A stretch of DNA of 64,000 nucleotides. Origin: UBA5266 sp964610025 (GTDB lineage: Bacteria > Bacteroidota > Bacteroidia > Bacteroidales > WCHB1-69). The position numbers were made by a program, and so were the translations under genes. The notes under the pieces are model-generated. The model ran no database searches. It saw nothing but the letters and a program-made list of their open reading frames with translations, and was not told the origin of the DNA. The DNA lies in contig CAZSTX010000003.1 in NCBI GenBank assembly GCA_964610025.1, positions 1 through 64,000 of the forward strand, written 5' to 3'. Below are positions 17,706-26,938 of the stretch, one piece after another (the first letter of the stretch is position 1; every line of letters starts with the position of its first letter).

Positions 17706-18566
17706 ATGACAGTAAAAGAAATATGGAACAATGTTTATCTTGCATTACAAGAGATAGAAGATAAAAGAGAGGCATCTGCAATAAGTTACTATTTAATAAA
17801 ACATTACACTGGTTTCGATAAAATAACTATCAGTTTATATCCCGACAAAAAAATAAACAAAAAAACACTATTACAAATTGAAAATGCACTTCACAAGTTA
17901 AAGCAACATCAACCCATACAACACATTATCGGCAAGACAGACTTTGGCAATGCAACAATAAAAGTCAATAGGCATGTTTTAATTCCACGCTCCGAGACCG
18001 AAGAGTTGTTTTATTGGATAAAATCACACTTTCCCAATTTTAAAGGAAAAATGGCTGACTTATGCACAGGTAGTGGCTGTATTGCCATTGCTTTTGCAAA
18101 AGAATATCCTCAGGCTGAAATATTAGCTATCGACAATTCTACCAAAGCGTTAAAGTTAGCAAAAGAAAATGCAGCCTTAAACAATGTCAATATAATTTTT
18201 GAAAAACACGATATTTTAAGTCGAAAATTCATGGAAGGTTCTTTCCCTACTTACGCTATCATTGTAAGCAATCCGCCTTATGTGCGAGAATCTGAAAAAA
18301 AAGAAATGAAAGCAAAAGTATTAGATTATGAGCCTTCGCAAGCTTTATTTGTAACAGATACACAAGCACTAATCTATTATCAATCTATTTTTTTGTGGGC
18401 TAATCGACATCTTTGTAGCAATGGAAAACTCTTTATCGAAATAAATGAACATTTAGCCGACGAAACCATAGAACTTCTCAAGCATTTTGATTTCAATAAT
18501 ATTGAACTACGTTTCGATATGCAAAATAAAGCCCGAATGATTAAAGCAGAAAAAAAACAAGTTTAA
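17706..18566 (+). CDS. prmC: Peptide chain release factor N5-glutamine methyltransferase
   Basis: A 286-residue protein with an N-terminal helical release-factor-binding domain (to about residue 75), the QPIQHIIGKTDFGN and VLIPRSETEELFYWI blocks, the SAM-binding motif MADLCTGSGCIAIAFA, and the catalytic NPPYV. PrmC methylates the GGQ glutamine of RF1/RF2. It lies between ruvC and ruvA on the same strand. Confidence 0.95.
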   Translation: MTVKEIWNNVYLALQEIEDKREASAISYYLIKHYTGFDKITISLYPDKKINKKTLLQIENALHKLKQHQPIQHIIGKTDFGNATIKVNRHVLIPRSETEELFYWIKSHFPNFKGKMADLCTGSGCIAIAFAKEYPQAEILAIDNSTKALKLAKENAALNNVNIIFEKHDILSRKFMEGSFPTYAIIVSNPPYVRESEKKEMKAKVLDYEPSQALFVTDTQALIYYQSIFLWANRHLCSNGKLFIEINEHLADETIELLKHFDFNNIELRFDMQNKARMIKAEKKQV

Positions 18567-18667
18567 AGTTTTTAAATACTGTGATTATTATTTTTTTTTA
18601 TAATAATATATATCTTTTATAAAAATTACGTTATATAATTTAAAACATATAAAATAATAACTGAATA

Positions 18668-19258
18668 ATGATAGCCTATATCCAAGGAAAATTGATTGAA
18701 AAAACTCCTACTTTTGCCGTAATAGATTGTGGTGGCGTAGGTTTTATGTTAAACATTTCTCTTAACACCTACTCTACTTTACCAGATATTAATCAAGACT
18801 GCAAATTGTTTACACATTTATCTGTCAAAGAAGATGCACAGACCTTATATGCTTTTTCCACTACCAGCGAAAGACAAATTTTTCGCTTACTTATCACTGT
18901 ATCGGGAATAGGTGTTAATACGGCACGCATGATTTTGTCTTCTATTAATCATAAAGATTTAGTAGGTTATATAAGCAGCGAGAACGCTGATATACTGCAA
19001 ACTATAAAAGGAATAGGAGCAAAAACAGCACAACGTATCATTATCGATTTAAAAGATAAAATACTAAAAACAGATATCGACCCAGGAGAAATATTAACAA
19101 TAACAAGCAATAATAACGCCAACGAAGCGTTATCAGCACTAATATTATTGGGTTTTCCTAAACAAGTAGCAGGAAAAGCAATTGACAAAATTCTTAAATC
19201 ATCTTCAAGCGATTTATCTATTGAAGAACTAATTAAACAGGCATTGAAAATATTGTAG
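18668..19258 (+). CDS. ruvA: Holliday junction branch migration protein RuvA
   Basis: A 196-residue protein with the N-terminal OB domain (MIAYIQGKLIEKTPTFAVID), tandem helix-hairpin-helix motifs (LITVSGIGVNTAR and LQTIKGIGAKTAQRII), and the C-terminal RuvB-binding helices (EALSALILLGF). RuvA recognises the four-way junction and loads RuvB. It ends 21 bases before sprA; a ruvA-sprA neighbourhood is known from other gliding Bacteroidota. Confidence 0.95.
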   Translation: MIAYIQGKLIEKTPTFAVIDCGGVGFMLNISLNTYSTLPDINQDCKLFTHLSVKEDAQTLYAFSTTSERQIFRLLITVSGIGVNTARMILSSINHKDLVGYISSENADILQTIKGIGAKTAQRIIIDLKDKILKTDIDPGEILTITSNNNANEALSALILLGFPKQVAGKAIDKILKSSSSDLSIEELIKQALKIL

Positions 19259-19279
19259 TTGTTGGGTTAATATATAGAA

Positions 19280-22200
19280 ATGAAAATAATAAAAAAATCA
19301 TACTACATATTTTATATATTATTGTATATTGGTGTTATTTATTTTATTACCCCAATAAGTCAAGCCAATAAAATTCCTATTACTTCCCATCCTTTCATCA
19401 CTATTTTTGCTGATGATAGTGGAAAAAAAGTAATTCCCCAACCTGCTACCAACCCATTTCAACAAGCACCTTCCAGTCCATTTTATTTAAAAAACCCAAA
19501 AAATTTCTCAACAAAAATTGATTACGACCCTATTAACAAAAATTATAATTTCCAACAAAAAATAGGTGAAACCAATTTTGGAAACCCTGGCAGCATGTCG
19601 CTTGACGAATACCTCGACTACGACATACAAAAAGCCATGCGAGAATATTGGCGTCAACGTTCAGGCATTGGCATCAACAGCGAAAGTCAAAAAGGTATCA
19701 TACCGCAAATACGTGTTCCAAGTGAAGCTTTTGAACATATTTTCGGGAGCAATCTAATCGCTATCAAACCTTCTGGCTCTGTTGAGTTAAAATTTGGATT
19801 AATACACACTAGAAACGACAACACCTCTTTAGCCATAGATGCACGCCGACAAACACGTTTCGATTTCGACCAAAATATTCAGATAAATCTAAAAGCCAGT
19901 ATAGGCGACAAGATACATTATAACATGAGTTATAGCACCGAAACTTCTTTTAATTTTGAAAACAAATTCAAACTCGGTTACGAAGGAAAAGAAGACGAAA
20001 TTATAAAATTATTAGAATTTGGAGATGTCAACTTACCATTAAACAGCACTTTAATAGAAGGTTCTCAAACTTTATTTGGCGTTAAAACTCAAATGCAATT
20101 CGGCAAAACCACCCTCACAACCGTTATTTCGCAACAAAAAGGCGATAAAACAAATATTGTTGTAGAAAACGGTGCCGAAATGACCGAATTTGAATTCAAA
20201 GCCGATGATTACGAAGAAAATAGGCACTTTTTCCTTGCGCAATATTTCTACGACACTTACGGCGAAGCAATGGCAACAATTCCATTAATTAATTCAAAAG
20301 TTACTATTACAAAAATCGAAGTGTGGCGAACAAATATCGGTTCTGCTGTACAAGAAAATAGAAATATTGTAGCACTTGCCGATTTAGGAGAAATAACTCC
20401 CTATAATCCCAATGTGAAACGCAATCCGGCTTATCGTCACAACTATCCCGACAGCAATGCTAACGATTTAATGCAAAGCATGGATTATAGTAAATTAAGA
20501 AATATCAACACCGTTAGCACTTATTTAGAAAGCAAAGGAATGGTGGCTGGTTTAGATTACGAAAAAATAGAATCAGCTCGATTGTTAAGTCCTAGCGAAT
20601 ACACCTTTAATAGCAAACTTGGGTTTATCTCTTTGACCTCAAAGCTAAATGCCGATCAAGTATTGGCAGTTGCTTTTCAGTATACCATTATTGGCGACCC
20701 TAATGTGTATCAAGTAGGACAATTTTCTAACGAAGTTCAAACACCTGGTTGTGTAATTGTTAAACTCTTAAAAAGCACTGCTGTCAACACCAAAATACCT
20801 ATGTGGAAACTAATGATGAAAAACGTTTATTCGCTAAATGCCTATCAAGTTTCGTCAGAAGAATTTCGTTTAAATATTCTTTACAAAGGAGAAGAAGGAG
20901 GAATAGGTTTAGGTTACTTCTCTGATGTAAGCGAAGAGTTAAAAGGAGTTTCGCTCATACGTATAATGGGATTAGACCGCCTAAACTATCAGCAAGCAGC
21001 TATTCCCGACGGCGTTTTCGACTTTATTGATGGTGCTGCTACTACTGGAGGAACGGTACAAGCCGAATACGGACGCATTTATTTTCCTACCGTCGAACCT
21101 TTCGGAAAAGATTTAAGAGAAGCCTTGAAAAACAGTCCCGGTGCAGGCAATAAATATGCTTTCGACTCACTCTATACAACTACAAAAACGCTCGCTCAAC
21201 AATATTCTGAAAAAAATAAATATTATTTAGAAGGGCGTTATAAATCCACTTATGGAAACGACATCTCGCTCGGTGTATGGAATATAGCACAAGGTTCTGT
21301 TACTGTTACTGCCGGAGGCGTTACCCTTGTCGAAGGAGTTGATTTCTCTGTTGATTACAATGCAGGAACCTTACGCATACTAAATCAAAATTATTTAAGT
21401 TCTGGTACTCCCATCAATATTTCTGTCGAAAGCACTAATATTATGGGGACAACAAAAACTATGTTTGGAATGCACGTAGACTATGCACTAAACAAAGATA
21501 TTATAATAGGTGCCACCTTTTTAAACTTGAGAGAACGAACAGAAACATTTAAAGTAAATTTTGGCGAAGAACCTATCAATAACAGTATATGGGGATTGAA
21601 TTTTGCTATGCAAAAAGACGTTCGATTAATTACTAAATTACTGAATTATTTGCCCATTTACAAAACAAAACAAGAGTCGAGCATACAATTCGATGGCGAA
21701 TTTGCGCATTTTATTCCAGGACATGCCCGTTCGATAGGAAGAGGCGACAAAGCACAATTATATATCGACGACTTTGAGGCGACAAAAACAACCATTAATT
21801 TAACAACACCCGGTTTTTGGTTTTTAGCCAGCACCCCTCAACATCAAACCAAAAAAGGTATGTTCCCCGAAGCTGCGTTAGGTAGTGGGTTGCAATATGG
21901 ATTTAATAGAGCTAAAATAGCATGGTATATTATCGACCCTCTTTTTCATAATAATAGTATGTCGACACCTTCTAATATTACTGCTGACGATAAATCAGAA
22001 ATATATGCACGACGTATTTTAATAAAAGAAGTCTTCCCATATAAAAGCGTAGACGCTACCAGCCAAGACCCTTATCTGTCCGTGTTAAATTTGGCTTTTT
22101 ATCCAAGCGAACGCGGTCCTTATAATTATGACGCATTAGGAATTGCCGGTATTTCAGCAGGATTAAACAACGATGGAAGTTTAAAAAATCCAGAAAGTCG

Positions 22201-25200
22201 TTGGGGAGGAATCATGAGAAAATTAGAAAGTACCGACTTTGAAACATCAAATATTGAGTATATCGAATTTTGGATGATGGACCCTTTTTATGAAAACCCC
22301 ACACATAGCGGCGGTAATTTATATTTTAATTTAGGCGATATATCAGAAGACATATTACGCGATGGAAGAAAAAGTTTCGAACACGGACTGCCACCTAACG
22401 GAAGCGATGAAAATGTTGACTACACAATATGGGGAAGAGTACCTAATACGCAATCTATCGTTTCTGCTTTCGACAATTCAGTAGCTTCACGAAAATACCA
22501 AGATGTTGGTTATGACGGATTATACGACTCATTAGAACGTATTCACTTTAACGATTATTTAACTACAGTAAAAGGTATTGTAACCCAAACGGTATATCAA
22601 GAAATAGAAAACGACCCCTCTGCCGACAATTACCATTTTTTTAGAGGTTCAGACTATGACAAAGACGATATTAAAATATTAGACAGATACAAACATTTTA
22701 ACAATACCGAAGGTAATTCACCAACCGACATTGATAATCACGAAAAATATCCTACACAATCGTCTTCTTATCCCAACATGGAAGATATCAACAACGACAA
22801 CACATTAAGCGAAGATGAAAGATATTATCAATATGTTGTTGAATTGCATCCCGACAAAATGCAAATTGGAGAAAACTACATTGTTGATATCATGGAAAAT
22901 CAGAATGTACGTTTAGAAAATGGAAAAGTAGTACATGTAAAATGGTATCAATTTAAAATCCCCATTCGTGACCCTAACGAAGTAATAGGTAGTATTAGCG
23001 ATTTTTCTTCTATTCGTTTTATGCGTATGTTTTTAAAAGGATTTAAAGAAGACGTTATTTGCCGCTTTGGGACTTTAGAATTGGTGAGAGGCGATTGGAG
23101 ACAATATACTAACGACCTTAGGCAAAGCGGAGATTATCCTGTAGGAATAACTGGCGACAACACTAATTTTACTGTCTCTACTTTAAGCCTTGAAGAAAAC
23201 TACCATCGCGAACCCATTCCCTATCGCATGCCTGGCGGTTTGCAAAGAGAAGAAATCTATTCGCCTACCAATACCATTAAAGAACTCAATGAGCAAAGTA
23301 TTACCATGAAAGTAACCAACTTAATTGATGGAGATGCCCGCGCAATTTATAAAAATACCAATTTTGATTTCAGACGTTTCGAAGTCTTGCGTTTCTATCT
23401 ACATGCCGAAAAGGTATTTTTAGAAGACCACCTTATACAAGGAGACGTTACTTTCTTTATTCGTTTAGGCTCCGATGCCTCCGAAAACTATTACGAATAT
23501 GAAGTGCCTTTAAAAATAACAGATTGGTACACAAAAGACACTACCTTAATATGGCCTTCGGCTAACAACATAGAAATTGAATTGCAAAAACTCATAGAAG
23601 CTAAACAAGAAAGAAACATTGCCAATAGAAGCGGTGCCGGTTATCCTATCAATGAACCTTATTTGGCATACGATGCAAAAAATATCATCCGAGTTGTCGG
23701 AGCGCCTAATATAGGAGATGTCAATGTTATTGTGATGGGAATTAGAAATCCAAAAAAACGAAGCCTTGACGACAACGACGACATGTTACCAAAATCAGTA
23801 GAAATATGGGTAAATGAATTAAGATTAGGCAATTTTGAAGAAAAAGGAGGTTGGGCAGCAAGAGGTAATTTAAAAGTAAACCTTGCCGATTTAGGCGATG
23901 TATCTTTAGCAGGAAGCATCCGCACAGCAGGTTTTGGTGCTCTCGAATCTAATACATATACTCGTTTACAAAAAACAATAACAACGATAGATGTTGCCAC
24001 TAATTTGCAATTAGGAAAATTTTTACCAGAAAAATGGAGCGTTAGCATCCCATTTCATTACGATTATTCAAAAATTACCGGCACACCCGAATACAATCCC
24101 CTCAATCCAGACGTAAAATTAAAAGAAGATTTAAAAACCTATACATCACAACACGATATAGATTCTATTAAAAAACAAGCATTAGAAATTGTACAACGTC
24201 AAAATTTCAGTTTAATGAATGTAAGTAAAAACAGAACAGGAAGTGGAAAAAACTATATTTGGGGTCTTGAAAATTTTGATTTTTCTTATGCTTATACCGA
24301 AAAAAACATACAAGATATCAATTACGAATACGACGACTTATCGACACATACGGGAGAAGTAGGATACGCATATAGCTGGAGTCCAAAAAACTATAAGCCT
24401 TTTAATAAATCTCAAAAATTAAAATCTATCAAATGGCTGCAATTGCTATACGATTTCAACTTTTATCTTTTACCTAAGTCATTTTCGTTCTCTACTGATA
24501 TTTATCGCTATTATCAAGAAAGTAAATTACGCAATAAAAGTCGTGGAGTTATCATAACCGAACCCATGTATGTAAAAGCTTTCGAATGGTCAAGAAATTA
24601 TGCAATCGCATGGGATATAACACAATCTCTCAAATTTGATTATGCAGCAAAAGCCGAATCGCTCATTGATGAGCCACAAGGCAGAATAGACACAAAAGTA
24701 AAAAAAGATTCAATATGGTATAATATAGGAAAATTTGGAAGAATCAATAATTATTCTCAAAACTTTAATGCAAGTTACCAAATCCCTATTAATAAAATAC
24801 CTATATTTAGTTTTATAACAAGTAATATTCGCTATGCCTCTACTTATTTTTGGAGTTTAGCTCCTCCTGCTATTGATTATCTTGGCAACGATATAGAAAA
24901 TTCTAACACCAAACAATTCAATATAAATGCTGGATTTGCAGCTCTTTACAACAAATCAAAATATTTAAGAAAAGTCAATCAAGGTACTTTTGGTAGCAGT
25001 TTATACGAAAAACCCATTTTAAAATCTAAACAAGAAAAATGGAACAAAGAACAACAAAAATTACGAACCGGCAAAAATATACTTCAAAATGACTCAATCG
25101 CTAAAGATGAAAACGAAGAACCTAAAATAAGTAAAAATTACGGAAAAGAAGTTTTAGATAACTTTCTACGTTTAATAATGTTAGTAAAAAACATTTCATT

Positions 25201-26536
25201 TGCTTATACCGAAGGAAATGGCATTTCGCTCCCTGGCTATATGCTCAATCCAAATATATTAGGTTTATCTACTAATGCTAATTTTGCTCCAGGTTTTCTA
25301 TTTGTTTTTGGACATCAAGAAGATGATATTGTAGGAAAAGGTTCTCAAAACAATTGGCTCACTAATAGCGAATTACTCAATACCCCTTATATGCAAAAAC
25401 ACAATAAAAACATACAAATGCAAGCAACCCTGCAACCTTTGAGTAATTTTAGGATACAACTCACAGCCACACGCAGCAACTCCACAACCGATCAATTTTA
25501 TTATCTTGCTGATAGCAACGGTATCTTCGACACATATACCCGCCAACAAATAGGAAATTTCAGTATAACAACAATTGGTATTTCTACACTCTTTGAACCC
25601 AAAAAAGAAAAAAATACCAGTAAAAATTTTGAGACCTTCAAATTATACCGTTTAGCAGTAGCACAACGTTTAGCCGAAAACAGAGCACTTAACCAAGCTG
25701 ATTACACAAAAGGAAACGACGTATTTCCTGACGGTTATAGCAGTCTCAATCAAGATGTATTATTGTATTCATTTATTGCTGCTTATTTAGGTAAAACGCC
25801 CGAAAAAGTGAATATCACCTCTCCTTTTTTCACTATTCCGCTTCCCAATTGGAACGTTAATTATTCTGGATTATCAAAAATTCCAACATTAAGCAAATAC
25901 TTCCAAAATATCACCATTTCCCACGCCTATATGTGCACTTATCAAATAGGAGGCTATGCCACACATCTTTTATACAACCCCACAGATGGCGATTTACAAA
26001 CCATACGCGACGCTTTAAATAATTTTATTCCAATAATAGAATATGGACAAGTAGCAATAATGGAAAATATGTCACCTGTTATTTCTCTAAATGTCAGTAT
26101 GAAAAACAGCTTTGAGTTCAAAGCAGAATGGAGAAAATCGCGTAGTGTAACCATGAGCACTTCCAGTTTCCAAATATCAGAACAAACCAACAACGAATTT
26201 ATAGTCGGAACTGGCTACCGATTTAAAGACATAAAAATCACTTATAACTTTTCAGGCTTAAAACGACAATCGATTAGTGATTTAATACTCAAATTAGATT
26301 TTTCTATTCGCGACAATAAAACAATTTTGCGTAAAATAGAAGAAGGTGTAAACCAACCGTCAGCAGGTCAGATAATTTATTCTGTCAACTTCCTTGCCGA
26401 GTATATGCTAACAAAAAATGTATCGCTCAAAGCTTATTATGATCATGTATTTAATAAACCTGTACTATCTGGAAGTATTTCTAGTTTGACGATTAATGCA
26501 GGTATTGGAATTAAAATTAATTTCACACAACTCTAA
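19280..26536 (+). CDS. sprA: Type IX secretion outer-membrane translocon SprA (Sov)
   Basis: At 2418 residues this is the largest gene of the window and has the expected length of SprA. An N-terminal hydrophobic segment is followed by QANKIPI, and repeated aromatic-alternating strands indicate a very large beta-barrel. Recognisable blocks include GSVELKFGLIHTRNDN, ELKGVSLIRIMGLDRLN, HARSIGRGDKAQLYIDDFE and PESRWGGIMRKLESTDFE; the C-terminus ends in an aromatic-poor strand (IGIKINFTQL). SprA forms the outer-membrane pore that exports proteins with C-terminal T9SS signals. The frame is intact throughout. Partner genes (gldK-N, porV, plug) are not here. Confidence 0.95.
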   Translation: MKIIKKSYYIFYILLYIGVIYFITPISQANKIPITSHPFITIFADDSGKKVIPQPATNPFQQAPSSPFYLKNPKNFSTKIDYDPINKNYNFQQKIGETNFGNPGSMSLDEYLDYDIQKAMREYWRQRSGIGINSESQKGIIPQIRVPSEAFEHIFGSNLIAIKPSGSVELKFGLIHTRNDNTSLAIDARRQTRFDFDQNIQINLKASIGDKIHYNMSYSTETSFNFENKFKLGYEGKEDEIIKLLEFGDVNLPLNSTLIEGSQTLFGVKTQMQFGKTTLTTVISQQKGDKTNIVVENGAEMTEFEFKADDYEENRHFFLAQYFYDTYGEAMATIPLINSKVTITKIEVWRTNIGSAVQENRNIVALADLGEITPYNPNVKRNPAYRHNYPDSNANDLMQSMDYSKLRNINTVSTYLESKGMVAGLDYEKIESARLLSPSEYTFNSKLGFISLTSKLNADQVLAVAFQYTIIGDPNVYQVGQFSNEVQTPGCVIVKLLKSTAVNTKIPMWKLMMKNVYSLNAYQVSSEEFRLNILYKGEEGGIGLGYFSDVSEELKGVSLIRIMGLDRLNYQQAAIPDGVFDFIDGAATTGGTVQAEYGRIYFPTVEPFGKDLREALKNSPGAGNKYAFDSLYTTTKTLAQQYSEKNKYYLEGRYKSTYGNDISLGVWNIAQGSVTVTAGGVTLVEGVDFSVDYNAGTLRILNQNYLSSGTPINISVESTNIMGTTKTMFGMHVDYALNKDIIIGATFLNLRERTETFKVNFGEEPINNSIWGLNFAMQKDVRLITKLLNYLPIYKTKQESSIQFDGEFAHFIPGHARSIGRGDKAQLYIDDFEATKTTINLTTPGFWFLASTPQHQTKKGMFPEAALGSGLQYGFNRAKIAWYIIDPLFHNNSMSTPSNITADDKSEIYARRILIKEVFPYKSVDATSQDPYLSVLNLAFYPSERGPYNYDALGIAGISAGLNNDGSLKNPESRWGGIMRKLESTDFETSNIEYIEFWMMDPFYENPTHSGGNLYFNLGDISEDILRDGRKSFEHGLPPNGSDENVDYTIWGRVPNTQSIVSAFDNSVASRKYQDVGYDGLYDSLERIHFNDYLTTVKGIVTQTVYQEIENDPSADNYHFFRGSDYDKDDIKILDRYKHFNNTEGNSPTDIDNHEKYPTQSSSYPNMEDINNDNTLSEDERYYQYVVELHPDKMQIGENYIVDIMENQNVRLENGKVVHVKWYQFKIPIRDPNEVIGSISDFSSIRFMRMFLKGFKEDVICRFGTLELVRGDWRQYTNDLRQSGDYPVGITGDNTNFTVSTLSLEENYHREPIPYRMPGGLQREEIYSPTNTIKELNEQSITMKVTNLIDGDARAIYKNTNFDFRRFEVLRFYLHAEKVFLEDHLIQGDVTFFIRLGSDASENYYEYEVPLKITDWYTKDTTLIWPSANNIEIELQKLIEAKQERNIANRSGAGYPINEPYLAYDAKNIIRVVGAPNIGDVNVIVMGIRNPKKRSLDDNDDMLPKSVEIWVNELRLGNFEEKGGWAARGNLKVNLADLGDVSLAGSIRTAGFGALESNTYTRLQKTITTIDVATNLQLGKFLPEKWSVSIPFHYDYSKITGTPEYNPLNPDVKLKEDLKTYTSQHDIDSIKKQALEIVQRQNFSLMNVSKNRTGSGKNYIWGLENFDFSYAYTEKNIQDINYEYDDLSTHTGEVGYAYSWSPKNYKPFNKSQKLKSIKWLQLLYDFNFYLLPKSFSFSTDIYRYYQESKLRNKSRGVIITEPMYVKAFEWSRNYAIAWDITQSLKFDYAAKAESLIDEPQGRIDTKVKKDSIWYNIGKFGRINNYSQNFNASYQIPINKIPIFSFITSNIRYASTYFWSLAPPAIDYLGNDIENSNTKQFNINAGFAALYNKSKYLRKVNQGTFGSSLYEKPILKSKQEKWNKEQQKLRTGKNILQNDSIAKDENEEPKISKNYGKEVLDNFLRLIMLVKNISFAYTEGNGISLPGYMLNPNILGLSTNANFAPGFLFVFGHQEDDIVGKGSQNNWLTNSELLNTPYMQKHNKNIQMQATLQPLSNFRIQLTATRSNSTTDQFYYLADSNGIFDTYTRQQIGNFSITTIGISTLFEPKKEKNTSKNFETFKLYRLAVAQRLAENRALNQADYTKGNDVFPDGYSSLNQDVLLYSFIAAYLGKTPEKVNITSPFFTIPLPNWNVNYSGLSKIPTLSKYFQNITISHAYMCTYQIGGYATHLLYNPTDGDLQTIRDALNNFIPIIEYGQVAIMENMSPVISLNVSMKNSFEFKAEWRKSRSVTMSTSSFQISEQTNNEFIVGTGYRFKDIKITYNFSGLKRQSISDLILKLDFSIRDNKTILRKIEEGVNQPSAGQIIYSVNFLAEYMLTKNVSLKAYYDHVFNKPVLSGSISSLTINAGIGIKINFTQL

Positions 26537-26588
26537 TTAAATATCGAAAAAAATAAAAAAAAAGCCATTTTTATAACAAAAAATTTTA

Positions 26589-26596
26589 TACTTTTG
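26589..26596 (+). promoter_or_regulatory. -7 box for rpmH
   Basis: TACTTTTG, 73 bases upstream of the rpmH ATG, implying a leader of roughly 65 bases. It lies after the sprA stop in otherwise A-rich DNA. Confidence 0.5.
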
Positions 26597-26669
26597 CAGC
26601 CATTGTAAAAACAGTTTTTTCTGTTAAAACACAACTAATAATTAAAGGCATATATAATACAATATAAAA

Positions 26670-26834
26670 ATGAAGAGAACATTTCAACCTTCAAATAGAA
26701 AAAGAAGTAATAAACACGGTTTTAGAGAAAGAATGTCAACAGCTAACGGACGTCGTGTAATAGCCGCTCGCAGAGCAAAAGGAAGAAAAAGACTGACAGT
26801 ATCAGACGAAAAATTAGGTGGAAAAAAATTCTAA
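26670..26834 (+). CDS. rpmH: 50S ribosomal protein L34
   Basis: A 54-residue highly basic protein beginning MKRTFQPSNRKRSNKHGFR and continuing with MSTANGRRVIAARRAKGRK, which is the L34 signature. It has an upstream promoter box and a strong intrinsic-type hairpin 22 bases after its stop, so it is transcribed as a single gene. It is not next to rnpA or dnaA here, unlike in many other bacteria. Confidence 0.97.
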   Translation: MKRTFQPSNRKRSNKHGFRERMSTANGRRVIAARRAKGRKRLTVSDEKLGGKKF

Positions 26835-26856
26835 TTTTAAAATTATGATAACATTA

Positions 26857-26894
26857 CAAAGGAGAAAGTAAATGAAACATTACTTTCTCCTTTG
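26857..26894 (+). terminator. Hairpin terminator after rpmH
   Basis: A perfect 15-bp inverted repeat (CAAAGGAGAAAGTAA and its complement) with an 8-base loop. There is no long T-tract after it, so it may work as a stem-limited terminator or as a 3'-end stabiliser. Confidence 0.7.
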
Positions 26895-26938
26895 CAGTAT
26901 ACTACTACAGTAGACCTATCTTAACATCTTGCTAACTC